Shown here in pieces: positions 52,361-61,404 of a stretch of 64,000 bases of DNA. Numbering within the stretch: position 1 is the stretch's first letter; each line of letters opens with the position of its first letter. Both the position numbers and the translations under genes were made by a program. The notes beneath the pieces were generated by a model, which saw only the letters and a program-made list of their open reading frames with translations, ran no database searches and was not told where the DNA came from. The stretch is taken from the NCBI GenBank assembly GCA_964574215.1, contig CAZNLR010000025.1, positions 5,908 to 69,907 on the forward strand. Direction: 5' to 3'. The stretch is from GCA-2725625 sp964574215. GTDB lineage: Bacteria > Pseudomonadota > Alphaproteobacteria > Rhodospirillales > UBA2165.

Positions 52361-53270
52361 TCTTGCCCCGAATATGGCCCGTTTCCGATTGCCGGTGAGC
52401 TTCGGCGGCTTGCGCCACGGGGTATTCGTGGACGGGTAGGGGGTTAAGGGCGCCCTCGGCTGCCAATGCCATCAATTTGCGCAAGGGGCTGCCTTCATCC
52501 TTGACCATCACCACTTTGGTGGTGACGCCGTAAGTTTCCGATAAATCCTCTATCGGGGCGGCATTGACGCAGACCATTGTGCCGCCCTTTTTTAGGACCT
52601 CGTAGGAGCGTTTGTGTACTTCGCCGCCCATGGTGTCGAAAACCACGTCCATATCAGATAGTTCCTCGGTGAAATCCTGATGGTCATAGGCGATCACAGG
52701 CGACGCACCGAGGGATTCGACGAAATCGACATTGGCTTGGCTGCAAGTGGCGCTGACGGCCGCCCCTAGATGACGGGCAATCTGAATGGCGTACCCACCC
52801 ACACCCCCAGCACCGGCATGAACCAAAACGCTTTTACCATCTAATTCGCCGGCATCTTCGGCGATGGCGATCCAGGACGTGACGCCGGAAAGGGGAATAC
52901 CTGCTGCTTCTGCAAAAGACAGCGAACTCGGCATAGGAGATACTCGGTCTGACGGCAAGGTCACCAATTCGGCATAGGAGCCTTTTTCGCGCCCAGGAAC
53001 GAATACAACGTTGTCGCCGGGGTTGAAGTCCGCAACGTCGGTTCCGACCGCTTCGACCACGCCGGCGCCGTCCCGTCCGGGGGTGACCGGAAACTGCTGG
53101 GGAAAAACTTTCTGCAAATAGCCCGCCCTGATTTTCCAATCGATGGGATTGACGCTGGCGGCTTTAACCAGAATTTTGACTTCGCCCGGCGCCGGATCGG
53201 CGGCATCGGGAAGGTCGCTATATTGCAATACGTCAGCAGATCCATATTCATTATAAATTATTGCTTTCAT
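52344..53270 (-). CDS. zinc-less medium-chain dehydrogenase, quinone oxidoreductase-like
   Basis: This NADP-dependent oxidoreductase has 308 residues: the N-terminal GroES-like domain (MKAIIYNEYGSADVLQYSDLP, VNPIDWKIRAGY, PGRDGAGVVEAVG) and the Rossmann fold with VLVHAGAGGVGGYAIQIARHLGA near residues 141-163. The catalytic zinc ligands of alcohol dehydrogenases are absent, as in quinone reductases. The substrate cannot be predicted. It lies 19 bases after the acyl-CoA synthetase gene on the same strand and probably shares its transcript with trpE. Confidence 0.85.
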   Translation of the reverse strand: MKAIIYNEYGSADVLQYSDLPDAADPAPGEVKILVKAASVNPIDWKIRAGYLQKVFPQQFPVTPGRDGAGVVEAVGTDVADFNPGDNVVFVPGREKGSYAELVTLPSDRVSPMPSSLSFAEAAGIPLSGVTSWIAIAEDAGELDGKSVLVHAGAGGVGGYAIQIARHLGAAVSATCSQANVDFVESLGASPVIAYDHQDFTEELSDMDVVFDTMGGEVHKRSYEVLKKGGTMVCVNAAPIEDLSETYGVTTKVVMVKDEGSPLRKLMALAAEGALNPLPVHEYPVAQAAEAHRQSETGHIRGKIILTF

Positions 53271-53289
53271 TCCAAATTCCTCCCGTTAC

Positions 53290-54831
53290 TCATTTATTCA
53301 GGCGGGCCTCAAGGTCATGGCGCTTGATTTTACCGTTGGCGCTCCGCGGCACCTGGTCGGCTGCAATAAAGTAAATTTCTTTGGGGCATTTAAAGCCCGC
53401 CAGTTTTTGCCGGCACATTTGCTGCACATCGTCCGCCGTCAAGCTATCGGCGGCCGGAACGACAAAGGCGACGGGTATCTCACCCCATTTTTCATCGGCT
53501 TGGCGTACCACGGCGGCATCTTCTATCTGGGGTGCGGCCAGCAGGACCTGCTCGATTTCAGCCGGGTACACGTTTTCGCCGCCGGTTTTGATCATATATT
53601 TGGCGCGGTCGACAAAATCGAGGGTTCCGTCGTCGTTGCGGCGCAGCATATCGCCGGTCCGGAACCAGCCGACTTTGAAATCCGATTGGTTGGTTTCGTC
53701 CGCCTGCCAGTAGCCACTGAACAACGTTGGGCCGCGGACCTCGAGGATTCCGGGCTCGCCGACGGCGACTTCCGAACCGTCCGGATTGACGAGACGGACC
53801 TCGCAAAACGAACTCTGCCGTTTCGACAGTTTTTCGGGGGCCTCGCCGACCGGAATCAAATTGCCGGTGGCTGGCGGGAAGCCGACTTCGGTGGACCCGA
53901 AGCTGTTGAGATAAGGCGCATCCAATAATGAGGTGAGTTCCGCTATCTGCTGGCGGGGTACCAGATCCGGCATGACGCCCACTACTTGAACATTTTTGAC
54001 CAGGGTTTCGGTGTTTTTGAGAGCCGCAATGAAGGATGCCGTCATACCGGGCACCGCGATAAACCAGCCGATATTCTCGTTGGCCACCGCATCGAGAAGA
54101 GCCGCCTCGTCGTAACCGTCGATGACGATTACTTTTCCACCCCGCAGCAAAGTCCCGATTGAGGGGTCGGTTGATCCCATGTGGCAGAGGGGCGTCCAGG
54201 CGGGGAAGGTATCGTTGAACGGCAGCATAACCTCGGTCGCGCCGGTCATGGCGCGGGCGATCATGGCCCGATGGCTGATAACCGCGCCCTTTGGTAGTCC
54301 CGTGGTGCCACTCGTATAGAGAATGATGAAACCGTCTTCCTGCGATACGTTATATTTGGGTTCTTCGGGCGAAGATGCCGTTAACAGGGCTTCATAGTCG
54401 GAACCCAGTATCAATTGCTCCGACGGCTTATATCCTTCGTCGGACAAGGTTACGGCGTACTCGTCCTGCAAAATGACCAGTTTGGGTGAGACCAGTTCGA
54501 TGCAGTAAATCAGTTCTTCGCCAACCAACCGCCAGTTGATACAGGCGGCAATGACGCCAATTTTAGCTGCCGCCAGTTGAATTTCCAGATATTCGGCTCG
54601 ATTTCGGGAAATCAACGCCAGTCGGTCGCCGCTGGACAAACCCCTATCGGTTAAAGCGTTGGAAAGTCGGTTGATCCGGTCGTTTAGTTCGGCGTAAGTC
54701 CGGTGAATGGCGCCGCAAGAAAGGGCGATAGCGTTGCCGTTGGCGCGTACCTGCTGGGTAAACAGACCGCCGACCGACGATGAACCGGCGGCAAGTATAT
54801 TGGCGGATGGTTGAAAACTGTCACCTGCCAT
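53290..54831 (-). CDS. AMP-dependent acyl-CoA synthetase/ligase
   Basis: This adenylate-forming enzyme activates a carboxylic acid with ATP and CoA. The 513-residue product has the P-loop-like IILYTSGTTGLPKGAVISHRA near residue 166, YLNSFGSTEVGFPPA near 300, and the hinge and C-terminal motifs GWFRTGDMLRRNDDGTLDFVDRAKYMIKTGGENVYPAEIEQVLL near 390-433, with a final lysine in SANGKIKRHDL. The acid substrate is not predictable. ATG 54831 is preferred to one 26 codons upstream, which would lie inside trpE; it sits 5 bases after the trpE stop. Confidence 0.88.
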   Translation of the reverse strand: MAGDSFQPSANILAAGSSSVGGLFTQQVRANGNAIALSCGAIHRTYAELNDRINRLSNALTDRGLSSGDRLALISRNRAEYLEIQLAAAKIGVIAACINWRLVGEELIYCIELVSPKLVILQDEYAVTLSDEGYKPSEQLILGSDYEALLTASSPEEPKYNVSQEDGFIILYTSGTTGLPKGAVISHRAMIARAMTGATEVMLPFNDTFPAWTPLCHMGSTDPSIGTLLRGGKVIVIDGYDEAALLDAVANENIGWFIAVPGMTASFIAALKNTETLVKNVQVVGVMPDLVPRQQIAELTSLLDAPYLNSFGSTEVGFPPATGNLIPVGEAPEKLSKRQSSFCEVRLVNPDGSEVAVGEPGILEVRGPTLFSGYWQADETNQSDFKVGWFRTGDMLRRNDDGTLDFVDRAKYMIKTGGENVYPAEIEQVLLAAPQIEDAAVVRQADEKWGEIPVAFVVPAADSLTADDVQQMCRQKLAGFKCPKEIYFIAADQVPRSANGKIKRHDLEARLNK

Positions 54832-54836
54832 ATCGT

Positions 54837-56360
54837 TTAATTCTCCCCAACGGCGAATTTCACGGCTTCTTCCGCCGCCCGGATCAAGGCACGCGCTTTG
54901 TTTCGGCATTCCTGGAATTCGGAATCCGGATCACTGTCGGCAACAATGCCTGCGCCAGCCTGTACATAGAGGGTTTTGTCCTTTAGTACGGCCGTTCGGA
55001 GGGCGATGCAGGTATCCATATCGCCGTTGGCCCCGAAATAGCCGATGCAACCGGCATAAATGCCGCGTTTTACCGTCTCCAACTCGTCGATAATCTCCAT
55101 CGCCCGGACTTTCGGCGCACCGGAGACCGTGCCCGCCGGGTACCCCGACATCAAAGCGTCGATGGCGTCGTGTTTATCATCGTCAATCTCACCCTCGACG
55201 TTGGAGACGATATGCATGACGTGGGAATAGTGTTCGATAATCATCTGATCGGTGACATTCACAGTGCCGATTTTGGCCACCCGGCCCACATCGTTGCGCC
55301 CAAGGTCGAGCAACATCAGATGCTCGGCCAATTCCTTGGGATCGGCCAGCAAATCATCGGCCAATTCCTTGTCTTCGGTCGCATTTTTTCCCCTCGGGCG
55401 GGTGCCGGCGATGGGGCGGATGGTGACCCGTCCGTCCCGCAGCCTCACCATCAGTTCCGGGCTGGAGCCGATAATCGAGAAATCGCCGAAATCGAGAAAA
55501 AACAGAAAGGGCGACGGGTTAACGCGCCGGAGCGCCCGGTAAAAGGACAGGGGCGGCAGGTCGAAAGGGACGGAATAGCGTTGCGACAGGACCACCTGAA
55601 AAACATCGCCGGCAAGAATATATTCTTTGCCCTTGTTGACGATGTTATGGAATTCTTCTTGGGTCATATTGGAGACCGGTTCCGGTAAATGCGCGATATC
55701 GATGTCTTCGTCGGACGGCCGGGGGAGAGAGGCCGCCAGATCATCCAAAATCCGGCCAAGACGCGACAAGGCTTTTTCATAGGCGATTTCAGCCGACACG
55801 TCGCTGTCGGGCCGAACCGGCGTAACCACGGTTATTTGATCTTCAATGGTGTCGAAGACGGCGATAATCGTGGGACGAAGATACTGACCGTCCGGCACGT
55901 CGATGCCGCTAGGGTTGTTGTCCGGGATATTTTCCACCAGCCGGATCGAATCATATCCCATATAGCCGAAGAGGCCGGTCGTCATGGGTGGCATGTTATC
56001 GGGTAAATCGACTGTTGATTCCGCCAGCAAGGCCCGAAAAGAGGCCAAAGCGCCTTTTTGTTCTGAGATTGGGCAGGCTTCGAAGTCGGAATTGTCCTCT
56101 AAGGCGTTGCGGTTGATATCGGCACTGTCACCGAAACACCGCCAGATTAAATCCGGGCGCAGGCCCAAGAACGAATATCGGCCCCGGATTGCGCCGCTCT
56201 CCACGGATTCGAGTAAAAAACTGTTGGCTTCGCCTTTGGCCAGCTTGATCATCGCTGAAACCGGCGTTTCCAGATCGGCAATCAGTTTGGTCGATACGAC
56301 TTGGGCTCGACCGGCGCTGTATTCGGTTTCAAACGCGTTAAGGTCGGGCGAAACCTGCAT
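54837..56360 (-). CDS. trpE: anthranilate synthase component I
   Basis: TrpE makes anthranilate from chorismate, with ammonia from TrpG. The 507-residue protein has the tryptophan feedback site FLLESVESGAIRGRYSFLG near residues 47-65. The chorismate-binding domain includes YIEAGDVFQVVLSQRYSVPF-like YILAGDVFQVVLSQR near 241, PIAGTRPRGKNATEDKELADDLLADPKELAEHLML near 336-370, and RMEI-type SGAPKVRAMEIIDELE near 434. It lies 9 bases after ppiD and 5 bases before the acyl-CoA synthetase gene. trpG, normally next, is displaced. Confidence 0.95.
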   Translation of the reverse strand: MQVSPDLNAFETEYSAGRAQVVSTKLIADLETPVSAMIKLAKGEANSFLLESVESGAIRGRYSFLGLRPDLIWRCFGDSADINRNALEDNSDFEACPISEQKGALASFRALLAESTVDLPDNMPPMTTGLFGYMGYDSIRLVENIPDNNPSGIDVPDGQYLRPTIIAVFDTIEDQITVVTPVRPDSDVSAEIAYEKALSRLGRILDDLAASLPRPSDEDIDIAHLPEPVSNMTQEEFHNIVNKGKEYILAGDVFQVVLSQRYSVPFDLPPLSFYRALRRVNPSPFLFFLDFGDFSIIGSSPELMVRLRDGRVTIRPIAGTRPRGKNATEDKELADDLLADPKELAEHLMLLDLGRNDVGRVAKIGTVNVTDQMIIEHYSHVMHIVSNVEGEIDDDKHDAIDALMSGYPAGTVSGAPKVRAMEIIDELETVKRGIYAGCIGYFGANGDMDTCIALRTAVLKDKTLYVQAGAGIVADSDPDSEFQECRNKARALIRAAEEAVKFAVGEN

Positions 56361-56369
56361 GATGTTATG

Positions 56370-58250
56370 CTAGTTGATCTCGTCAACGGCTTTGCGGTTG
56401 ACGGTGACGCCGATTTTATTCCGCAGGGCATTGCCCAATTGAACCGTCAGGTCTTCCGCCAATCCGCCGCTTAGCTGATCCTTCAACTGATCGAACCCCT
56501 TTTTGTCGGCAACGGGATCGGCCGCTTTGATTTCCTTCAAAACTGCGATGAAATGGGCGCCGTTGCCTTCTGCCGAGACCGCGTCGCCGGAAGCCGCTTT
56601 AAAGAGCTTACCGATGAGTCCGCCCGGCAGCTGTTGTTTCAATCCTTGGCCATTGCGGAGGAACGGTTCGGTGGTTTTGGTGGTCAAATTCAATTCCTTG
56701 GCAATATCGCCAATTTTTGCCGAGCTTTTCAGACCTTCCATCAGTTTTTTGACGTTTTTGTCCGCGGCTTTGGATTGTTGATCCTCTTTCCACACGGTCG
56801 CGACTTTGGCGAAAACGGTATCAAAGGGTCTCAACGCCGGGGGAATGGTTTTATCCACATGAAGAATAAAATACCCGTTCTGGCCATCGTCGGTAAGATT
56901 GCTGTCTTCGCCATCGGGGGTTTCAAAGGCCGTTTTAACGACTCCCGGGGTTATATCTTCGACCTGTTTCTCTTGAACATTTTGGCCGCCATTGGACAAA
57001 AACGGAATCTTCCGAACTTTGAAATTCAGGCGTTTGGCCGCCTCTTCGAGAGTTGCGCCGCCACCCATTTCGTCCTCGAATTTATTCGAAAGATCGTAGA
57101 GCGTATCGACCGCCAGTTCCTCGGCTATATTCTTTTTAATGTCGCCACCGACATCGGCCAGAGTCTTTAACGTGGCAGCCTGAATAGCGCTCACACGTAG
57201 AATATGCCAACCCAGAACGGTTTTGACAGGTTCGGAAAAAGTGTTGGGGGCCAGTTTAAACGCCGCGTCGGCCAATTCGGGCAAAGGAAGAAGATTGCGG
57301 CTTAGGGTACCGAGTTCCATTGTGGATTTTTCGATATTCAGGTCGTCTTTGGCGACTTTAAAAAATTCACCGCCTTGCAAGAGTTTCCGGTAGACCTCGC
57401 GAACTTTCTTTTCGTCGGACGCCAGAATCTGCTGAATGGTTCTTTTTTCAGGGGTTTTGAACTCGTTAATGCGGTTCTCGTATTCCTCTTTGATGCGGGC
57501 TTCCGGCACTTGGATTTCATCGACGACGTCGTTGATACGCATTTGAACCAGTGTCACCTCGCGGAATTCCGGCGCCGTGAACAGCTTGGCGTTATCCTTG
57601 TGGTATTTCTTCAACATCTGGTCATCGACCGGCGGAATGGAGCGAATGGCCTTGTGGTCAATCCGCAGGACCTCTGCGATCCGCTTTTCATTACGGTATC
57701 GATAGATCGAATCGGCTAAAGCTGCGGGGGCCTTGCGGCCCAACTCGATACCGCTCAGCAGCTGGCTGCGCATCAAATCACCGCGAAATAAAAGGGCATA
57801 GCTGCTCTCGTTGAGACCGGCATTATAGATGGCCTGGGTGAATATATTGCGGTCGAAATGGCCGGTCGAAGATTGGAAGCGCGGGTCAGCCTTGATTTCC
57901 TTGGATACCAGGACGTCGTCCACTAACAGTCCGATGTCCTTGGCGCCTTCGGAAAACAGCCGCCGTTGAATCATCTGATCCAGCACCGAATCGACCACGC
58001 CCAAGGCCCTGGCCTGTTCGGTGGTGAAATCATTGCCAAACAGGCTGCGCATTCTGTTAACCCTTTGATTAAACTGGGTCGATAGTTCGCGGGGGGTAAT
58101 TTCCAATTCCCCGATAGTCGCCACAGCGGAGTTGGTCGGCCCCGGCGTGATGTAGTCGCCAACCCCCCAAATACCAAAGCTAATAATAAGCAGCCCAAGC
58201 AAAATCTTGGCGCCCCAGTTCATAATAGATTTGCGAAAGTTGCCTGACAT
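56370..58250 (-). CDS. ppiD: periplasmic folding chaperone PpiD/SurA-type peptidyl-prolyl isomerase
   Basis: PpiD is anchored in the inner membrane and helps newly exported proteins fold. The 626-residue protein has one N-terminal anchor helix (ILLGLLIISFGIWGVGDYI, residues 15-33) and a SurA-N-like chaperone domain (about 36-200). A parvulin-like domain follows around residues 255-365 (QQILASDEKKVREVYRKLLQGGEFFKVAKD, LPELADAAFKLAPNTFSEPVKTVLGWHILRV), with a second C-terminal chaperone part. Its position before trpE and divergent from tpiA is common in alphaproteobacteria. Confidence 0.9.
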   Translation of the reverse strand: MSGNFRKSIMNWGAKILLGLLIISFGIWGVGDYITPGPTNSAVATIGELEITPRELSTQFNQRVNRMRSLFGNDFTTEQARALGVVDSVLDQMIQRRLFSEGAKDIGLLVDDVLVSKEIKADPRFQSSTGHFDRNIFTQAIYNAGLNESSYALLFRGDLMRSQLLSGIELGRKAPAALADSIYRYRNEKRIAEVLRIDHKAIRSIPPVDDQMLKKYHKDNAKLFTAPEFREVTLVQMRINDVVDEIQVPEARIKEEYENRINEFKTPEKRTIQQILASDEKKVREVYRKLLQGGEFFKVAKDDLNIEKSTMELGTLSRNLLPLPELADAAFKLAPNTFSEPVKTVLGWHILRVSAIQAATLKTLADVGGDIKKNIAEELAVDTLYDLSNKFEDEMGGGATLEEAAKRLNFKVRKIPFLSNGGQNVQEKQVEDITPGVVKTAFETPDGEDSNLTDDGQNGYFILHVDKTIPPALRPFDTVFAKVATVWKEDQQSKAADKNVKKLMEGLKSSAKIGDIAKELNLTTKTTEPFLRNGQGLKQQLPGGLIGKLFKAASGDAVSAEGNGAHFIAVLKEIKAADPVADKKGFDQLKDQLSGGLAEDLTVQLGNALRNKIGVTVNRKAVDEIN

Positions 58251-58445
58251 ATTCCGATCCGAAATGCGTTAAATTAATGAGGATAATATACCTGCCTCGA
58301 AAGAGCGCGGCATCATAAGAGCGTGAAGGGCAGGCGGCAATACAGAATAAGCGAAATAGCAAGAATACGGATCAATGTGGCCAGTGCCGAACGGCTGTGA
58401 TAAAGAGACGCCGTTTCTATCGAATAGTCCGAAGGAAAAGACCCC

Positions 58446-59210
58446 ATGAGCAATACCAGACGGCCACTGATCGCGGGTAACTGGAAAATGAATGGTTTAC
58501 GTGCGGAAGCGATCGCCCTAGCCGGTGATTTAGCTTCGAAGATGAAGGACAATCCGTCGTCTTCCTTTGATATGCTGTTATGTCCGCCGGCAACAGGCAT
58601 TGAAACCGTTGGTACGGCAACGGCTGATTCCGGTCTTTTTTTGGGTGGGCAAGACTGCCATGCCAATCAATCGGGCGCCCATACCGGCGATATCAGCGCC
58701 GAAATGCTGGCCGATGTGAATTGCGCCTACGGCATTGTCGGCCATTCCGAGCGCCGTACCGATCATGGTGAAGGTGATGATACGGTAAAAGCCAAAGCCG
58801 AAGCGGCACTGCGGGCGGGATTGATCGCTATTGTCTGTGTCGGCGAGACTGAAGAGCAAAGAGACGCCGGTAAGACCATGGACGTCGTCGCCGACCAGAT
58901 CTCCGGCTCGCTGCCCGATGGCGCATCGGCGGCGAGTCTTGTGGTTGCTTATGAGCCCGTCTGGGCCATCGGCACCGGCAGGACGCCGACCAGCGACGAG
59001 GTACAGGAAGTCCATGCCATGATGCGGCGTAAACTGGGTGAACTTATCGGCGAAGAAGAGGCCGGTAAAACCCGTTTGCTCTATGGCGGATCGGTGAAGC
59101 CGGCCAATGCCGTTGAACTGATGGGGCTTGAGGACGTCGACGGCGCGCTGGTTGGCGGCGCCAGCCTCAATGCCGACGATTTTTGGGCTATTGCACAAAG
59201 TTGTCCGTAA
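58446..59210 (+). CDS. tpiA: triosephosphate isomerase
   Basis: TpiA interconverts dihydroxyacetone phosphate and glyceraldehyde 3-phosphate. The 254-residue TIM barrel has RPLIAGNWKMNGLRAEA at residues 6-22 (catalytic Lys), IVGHSERRTDHGEGDD near 97-112 (catalytic His), VVAYEPVWAIGTGRTPTSDEV near 163-183 (catalytic Glu and flexible loop) and LLYGGSVKPANA near 211. GAAGGAAAAGA precedes the ATG. It is transcribed divergently from ppiD. Confidence 0.96.
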   Translation: MSNTRRPLIAGNWKMNGLRAEAIALAGDLASKMKDNPSSSFDMLLCPPATGIETVGTATADSGLFLGGQDCHANQSGAHTGDISAEMLADVNCAYGIVGHSERRTDHGEGDDTVKAKAEAALRAGLIAIVCVGETEEQRDAGKTMDVVADQISGSLPDGASAASLVVAYEPVWAIGTGRTPTSDEVQEVHAMMRRKLGELIGEEEAGKTRLLYGGSVKPANAVELMGLEDVDGALVGGASLNADDFWAIAQSCP

Positions 59211-59336
59211 AAAGTCACGAACGAACTATTACTACTGGTCAAAACCCTAGCGACAGTCTAAAAAGCGCCTAAATTATGCACATATTTGTGCCGTTGGAAT
59301 TTACCACGGCTAATTAAGCGGAATCGGAAGAACGTT

Positions 59337-59681
59337 ATGACGACAGTAGTTATCGTTATTCACTTGCTGTTGGCGATTGCCATGATCTTTTTGGTATTGA
59401 TCCAACAAAGCGAAGGCGGCGGCCTCGGAATCGGCGGTGGCGGCGGCGGTGGCGGCGGTATGGGTGGTTTTATGACCGGACGCGCCACGGCAAACCTGTT
59501 GACCCGGTCAACGGCCATTCTCGCAGCGGCTTTTTTCGTCACCAGTATGACCTTGGCGATCATGGGTGATCAGGGCCGCCAGCGGGGTTCGATCCTGGAT
59601 CGTACGCCGGAACCGGCGAATCAAACGCAGACACCGGCGTTACCGGCCTTACCACCGGTGCCAAGCGCGCCAAGCAAGTAG
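59337..59681 (+). CDS. secG: preprotein translocase subunit SecG
   Basis: SecG is the small third subunit of the SecYEG channel. The 114-residue product starts at ATG 59337 (CGGAAGAACG upstream; an earlier in-frame start gives a non-family N-terminus). It has two helices, about residues 3-20 (VVIVIHLLLAIAMIFLVLIQQ) and 55-72 (AILAAAFFVTSMTLAIM). The helices are joined by a Gly-rich loop with GGGLGIGGGGGGGGGMGGF. A Pro/Thr/Ala-rich tail follows. A terminator lies just downstream. Confidence 0.93.
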   Translation: MTTVVIVIHLLLAIAMIFLVLIQQSEGGGLGIGGGGGGGGGMGGFMTGRATANLLTRSTAILAAAFFVTSMTLAIMGDQGRQRGSILDRTPEPANQTQTPALPALPPVPSAPSK

Positions 59682-59712
59682 GAAATAATGCAACAAATTC
59701 AAAGAGTTGAAA

Positions 59713-59746
59713 AAGAGGCGGCAAAATTGTCGCCTCTTCTCTTTTT
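59713..59746 (+). terminator. intrinsic terminator after secG
   Basis: AAGAGGCG (59713-59720) pairs perfectly with CGCCTCTT (59731-59738). A further CAA/TTG pairing extends the stem inward, and the stem is followed by CTCTTTTT. It separates tpiA-secG transcription from pyrG, whose ATG is 32 bases beyond. Confidence 0.88.
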
Positions 59747-59778
59747 AGCCGGCTTCAGTTGATATAGATTATCGGTCC

Positions 59779-61404
59779 ATGACGCGTTTTATATTTATTA
59801 CCGGCGGCGTGGTTTCCTCATTAGGAAAAGGGCTGGCTTCAGCGGCTCTCGCCTCTCTCCTCCAAGCTCGTGGTTTCAAAGTCCGGCTTCGCAAGCTGGA
59901 CCCCTATATCAATGTCGATCCCGGCACCATGAGTCCCTACCAACATGGCGAAGTTTATGTCACCGACGACGGCGCCGAAACCGATCTCGATTTGGGCCAT
60001 TATGAACGCTTTACCTGCGTCGATGCCCGCCAGAGCGATAATGTGACCACCGGTCGCATCTATTCCGACGTCATCGCCAAGGAACGGCGGGGTGAATATT
60101 TGGGCGCGACGATCCAAGTCATCCCCCATGTCACTGACGCCATTAAGGAATTCGTGCTGTCTAACATCGACGACGAGGACTTCGTGCTGTGTGAAATCGG
60201 CGGCACGGTGGGCGATATCGAGGGACTGCCGTTTCTTGAAGCCATTCGCCAATTGGGGAATGAATTGGGCCGGGAAAGGTCCATGTATATTCATTTGACG
60301 CTGCTGCCCTACATCGCGGCGGCGGGAGAACTGAAAACCAAGCCGACCCAGCACTCGGTTAAGGAACTTCTGAACGTGGGAATTCAAGCCGATCTGTTGC
60401 TGTGCCGGGCGGATCGGGAAATCCCTGAATCGGAACGGCGGAAAGTCGGGCTTTTCTGTAACGTTCGTGAGGAAGCCGTCGTACCGGCCCTGGACGTGAA
60501 ATCGATTTATCAAGTGCCTATCAGTTACCACGAACAAGGTTTGGACGAGGAAGTCTGCCGGCATTTCGGCGTCGATACGGTAAAACCCGACCTTTCCCGG
60601 TGGGAAGAAGTGGTCAAGCGCGCCATGCTGCCGGAAGGCGAGGTGTCCATCGCCGTCGTCGGCAAGTACACCGGCCTGCTGGATGCTTATAAGTCCCTGT
60701 CCGAGGCTCTGACCCATGGCGGTATTGCCAATAATATCAAGGTGAACCTGAAATGGCTGGAATCGGAGATATTTGAAGCCGATAACACGATCCACCATCT
60801 GGAGGACGTTCATGGTATCCTGGTTCCCGGCGGATTTGGAGAACGCGGCGCCGAGGGGAAAATCCAGGCGGCCAAGTTCGCCCGCGAACGGAATGTGCCC
60901 TATTTCGGCATTTGTTTCGGTATGCAGATGGCGGTGGTTGAAACCGCCCGGAATTTGGCGGGTATCAAGGGAGCCGGATCGACGGAATTCGGTCCGTGCA
61001 ATGATTCCATCGTCGGGCTGATGACCGAATGGGAGAGAGACGGCGTGACCCACATGCGGGATGAGGAAAGTGATAAAGGCGGCACCATGCGTTTGGGCGC
61101 TTATCCCTGTAATTTGGGCGATAACAGCCGGGTTCGCCAGATTTATGGCGAGGCCGAGATCAGTGAACGGCACCGCCACCGGTATGAAGTCAATATGAAC
61201 TATGAAGCCAAACTGGCGGACGCAGGTATGGTGATTTCCGGTAAATCACCGGACGGAATTCTGCCGGAAATCGTCGAAATCCCCGATCATCCGTGGTTTA
61301 TCGGTGTCCAATTCCATCCGGAACTGAAGTCCCGTCCATTTGAACCCCATCCCCTGTTCACCGACTTTATCCGGGCCGCCGCCGACCAATCGAGGCTGGT
61401 TTAG
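59779..61404 (+). CDS. pyrG: CTP synthase
   Basis: PyrG converts UTP to CTP with ATP and glutamine-derived ammonia. The 541-residue protein has the synthetase domain (FIFITGGVVSSLGKGLASAALASLLQARG, residues 4-32; KLDPYINVDPGTMSPYQHGEVYVTDDGAETDLDLGHYERF, 39-78). The class I amidotransferase domain has GILVPGGFGERGAEGKI near 345, the nucleophile in FGICFGMQMAVVE near 379, and FHPELKSRPFEPHPLF near 513. The stop overlaps the kdsA start by 1 base. Confidence 0.97.
   Translation: MTRFIFITGGVVSSLGKGLASAALASLLQARGFKVRLRKLDPYINVDPGTMSPYQHGEVYVTDDGAETDLDLGHYERFTCVDARQSDNVTTGRIYSDVIAKERRGEYLGATIQVIPHVTDAIKEFVLSNIDDEDFVLCEIGGTVGDIEGLPFLEAIRQLGNELGRERSMYIHLTLLPYIAAAGELKTKPTQHSVKELLNVGIQADLLLCRADREIPESERRKVGLFCNVREEAVVPALDVKSIYQVPISYHEQGLDEEVCRHFGVDTVKPDLSRWEEVVKRAMLPEGEVSIAVVGKYTGLLDAYKSLSEALTHGGIANNIKVNLKWLESEIFEADNTIHHLEDVHGILVPGGFGERGAEGKIQAAKFARERNVPYFGICFGMQMAVVETARNLAGIKGAGSTEFGPCNDSIVGLMTEWERDGVTHMRDEESDKGGTMRLGAYPCNLGDNSRVRQIYGEAEISERHRHRYEVNMNYEAKLADAGMVISGKSPDGILPEIVEIPDHPWFIGVQFHPELKSRPFEPHPLFTDFIRAAADQSRLV

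Noticed and set aside
59839..61179. 446-codon open frame on the minus strand opposite pyrG
   Set aside because: It mirrors a certain CTP synthase gene, has no recognisable motifs and no Shine-Dalgarno; long antisense frames are expected with this codon usage.
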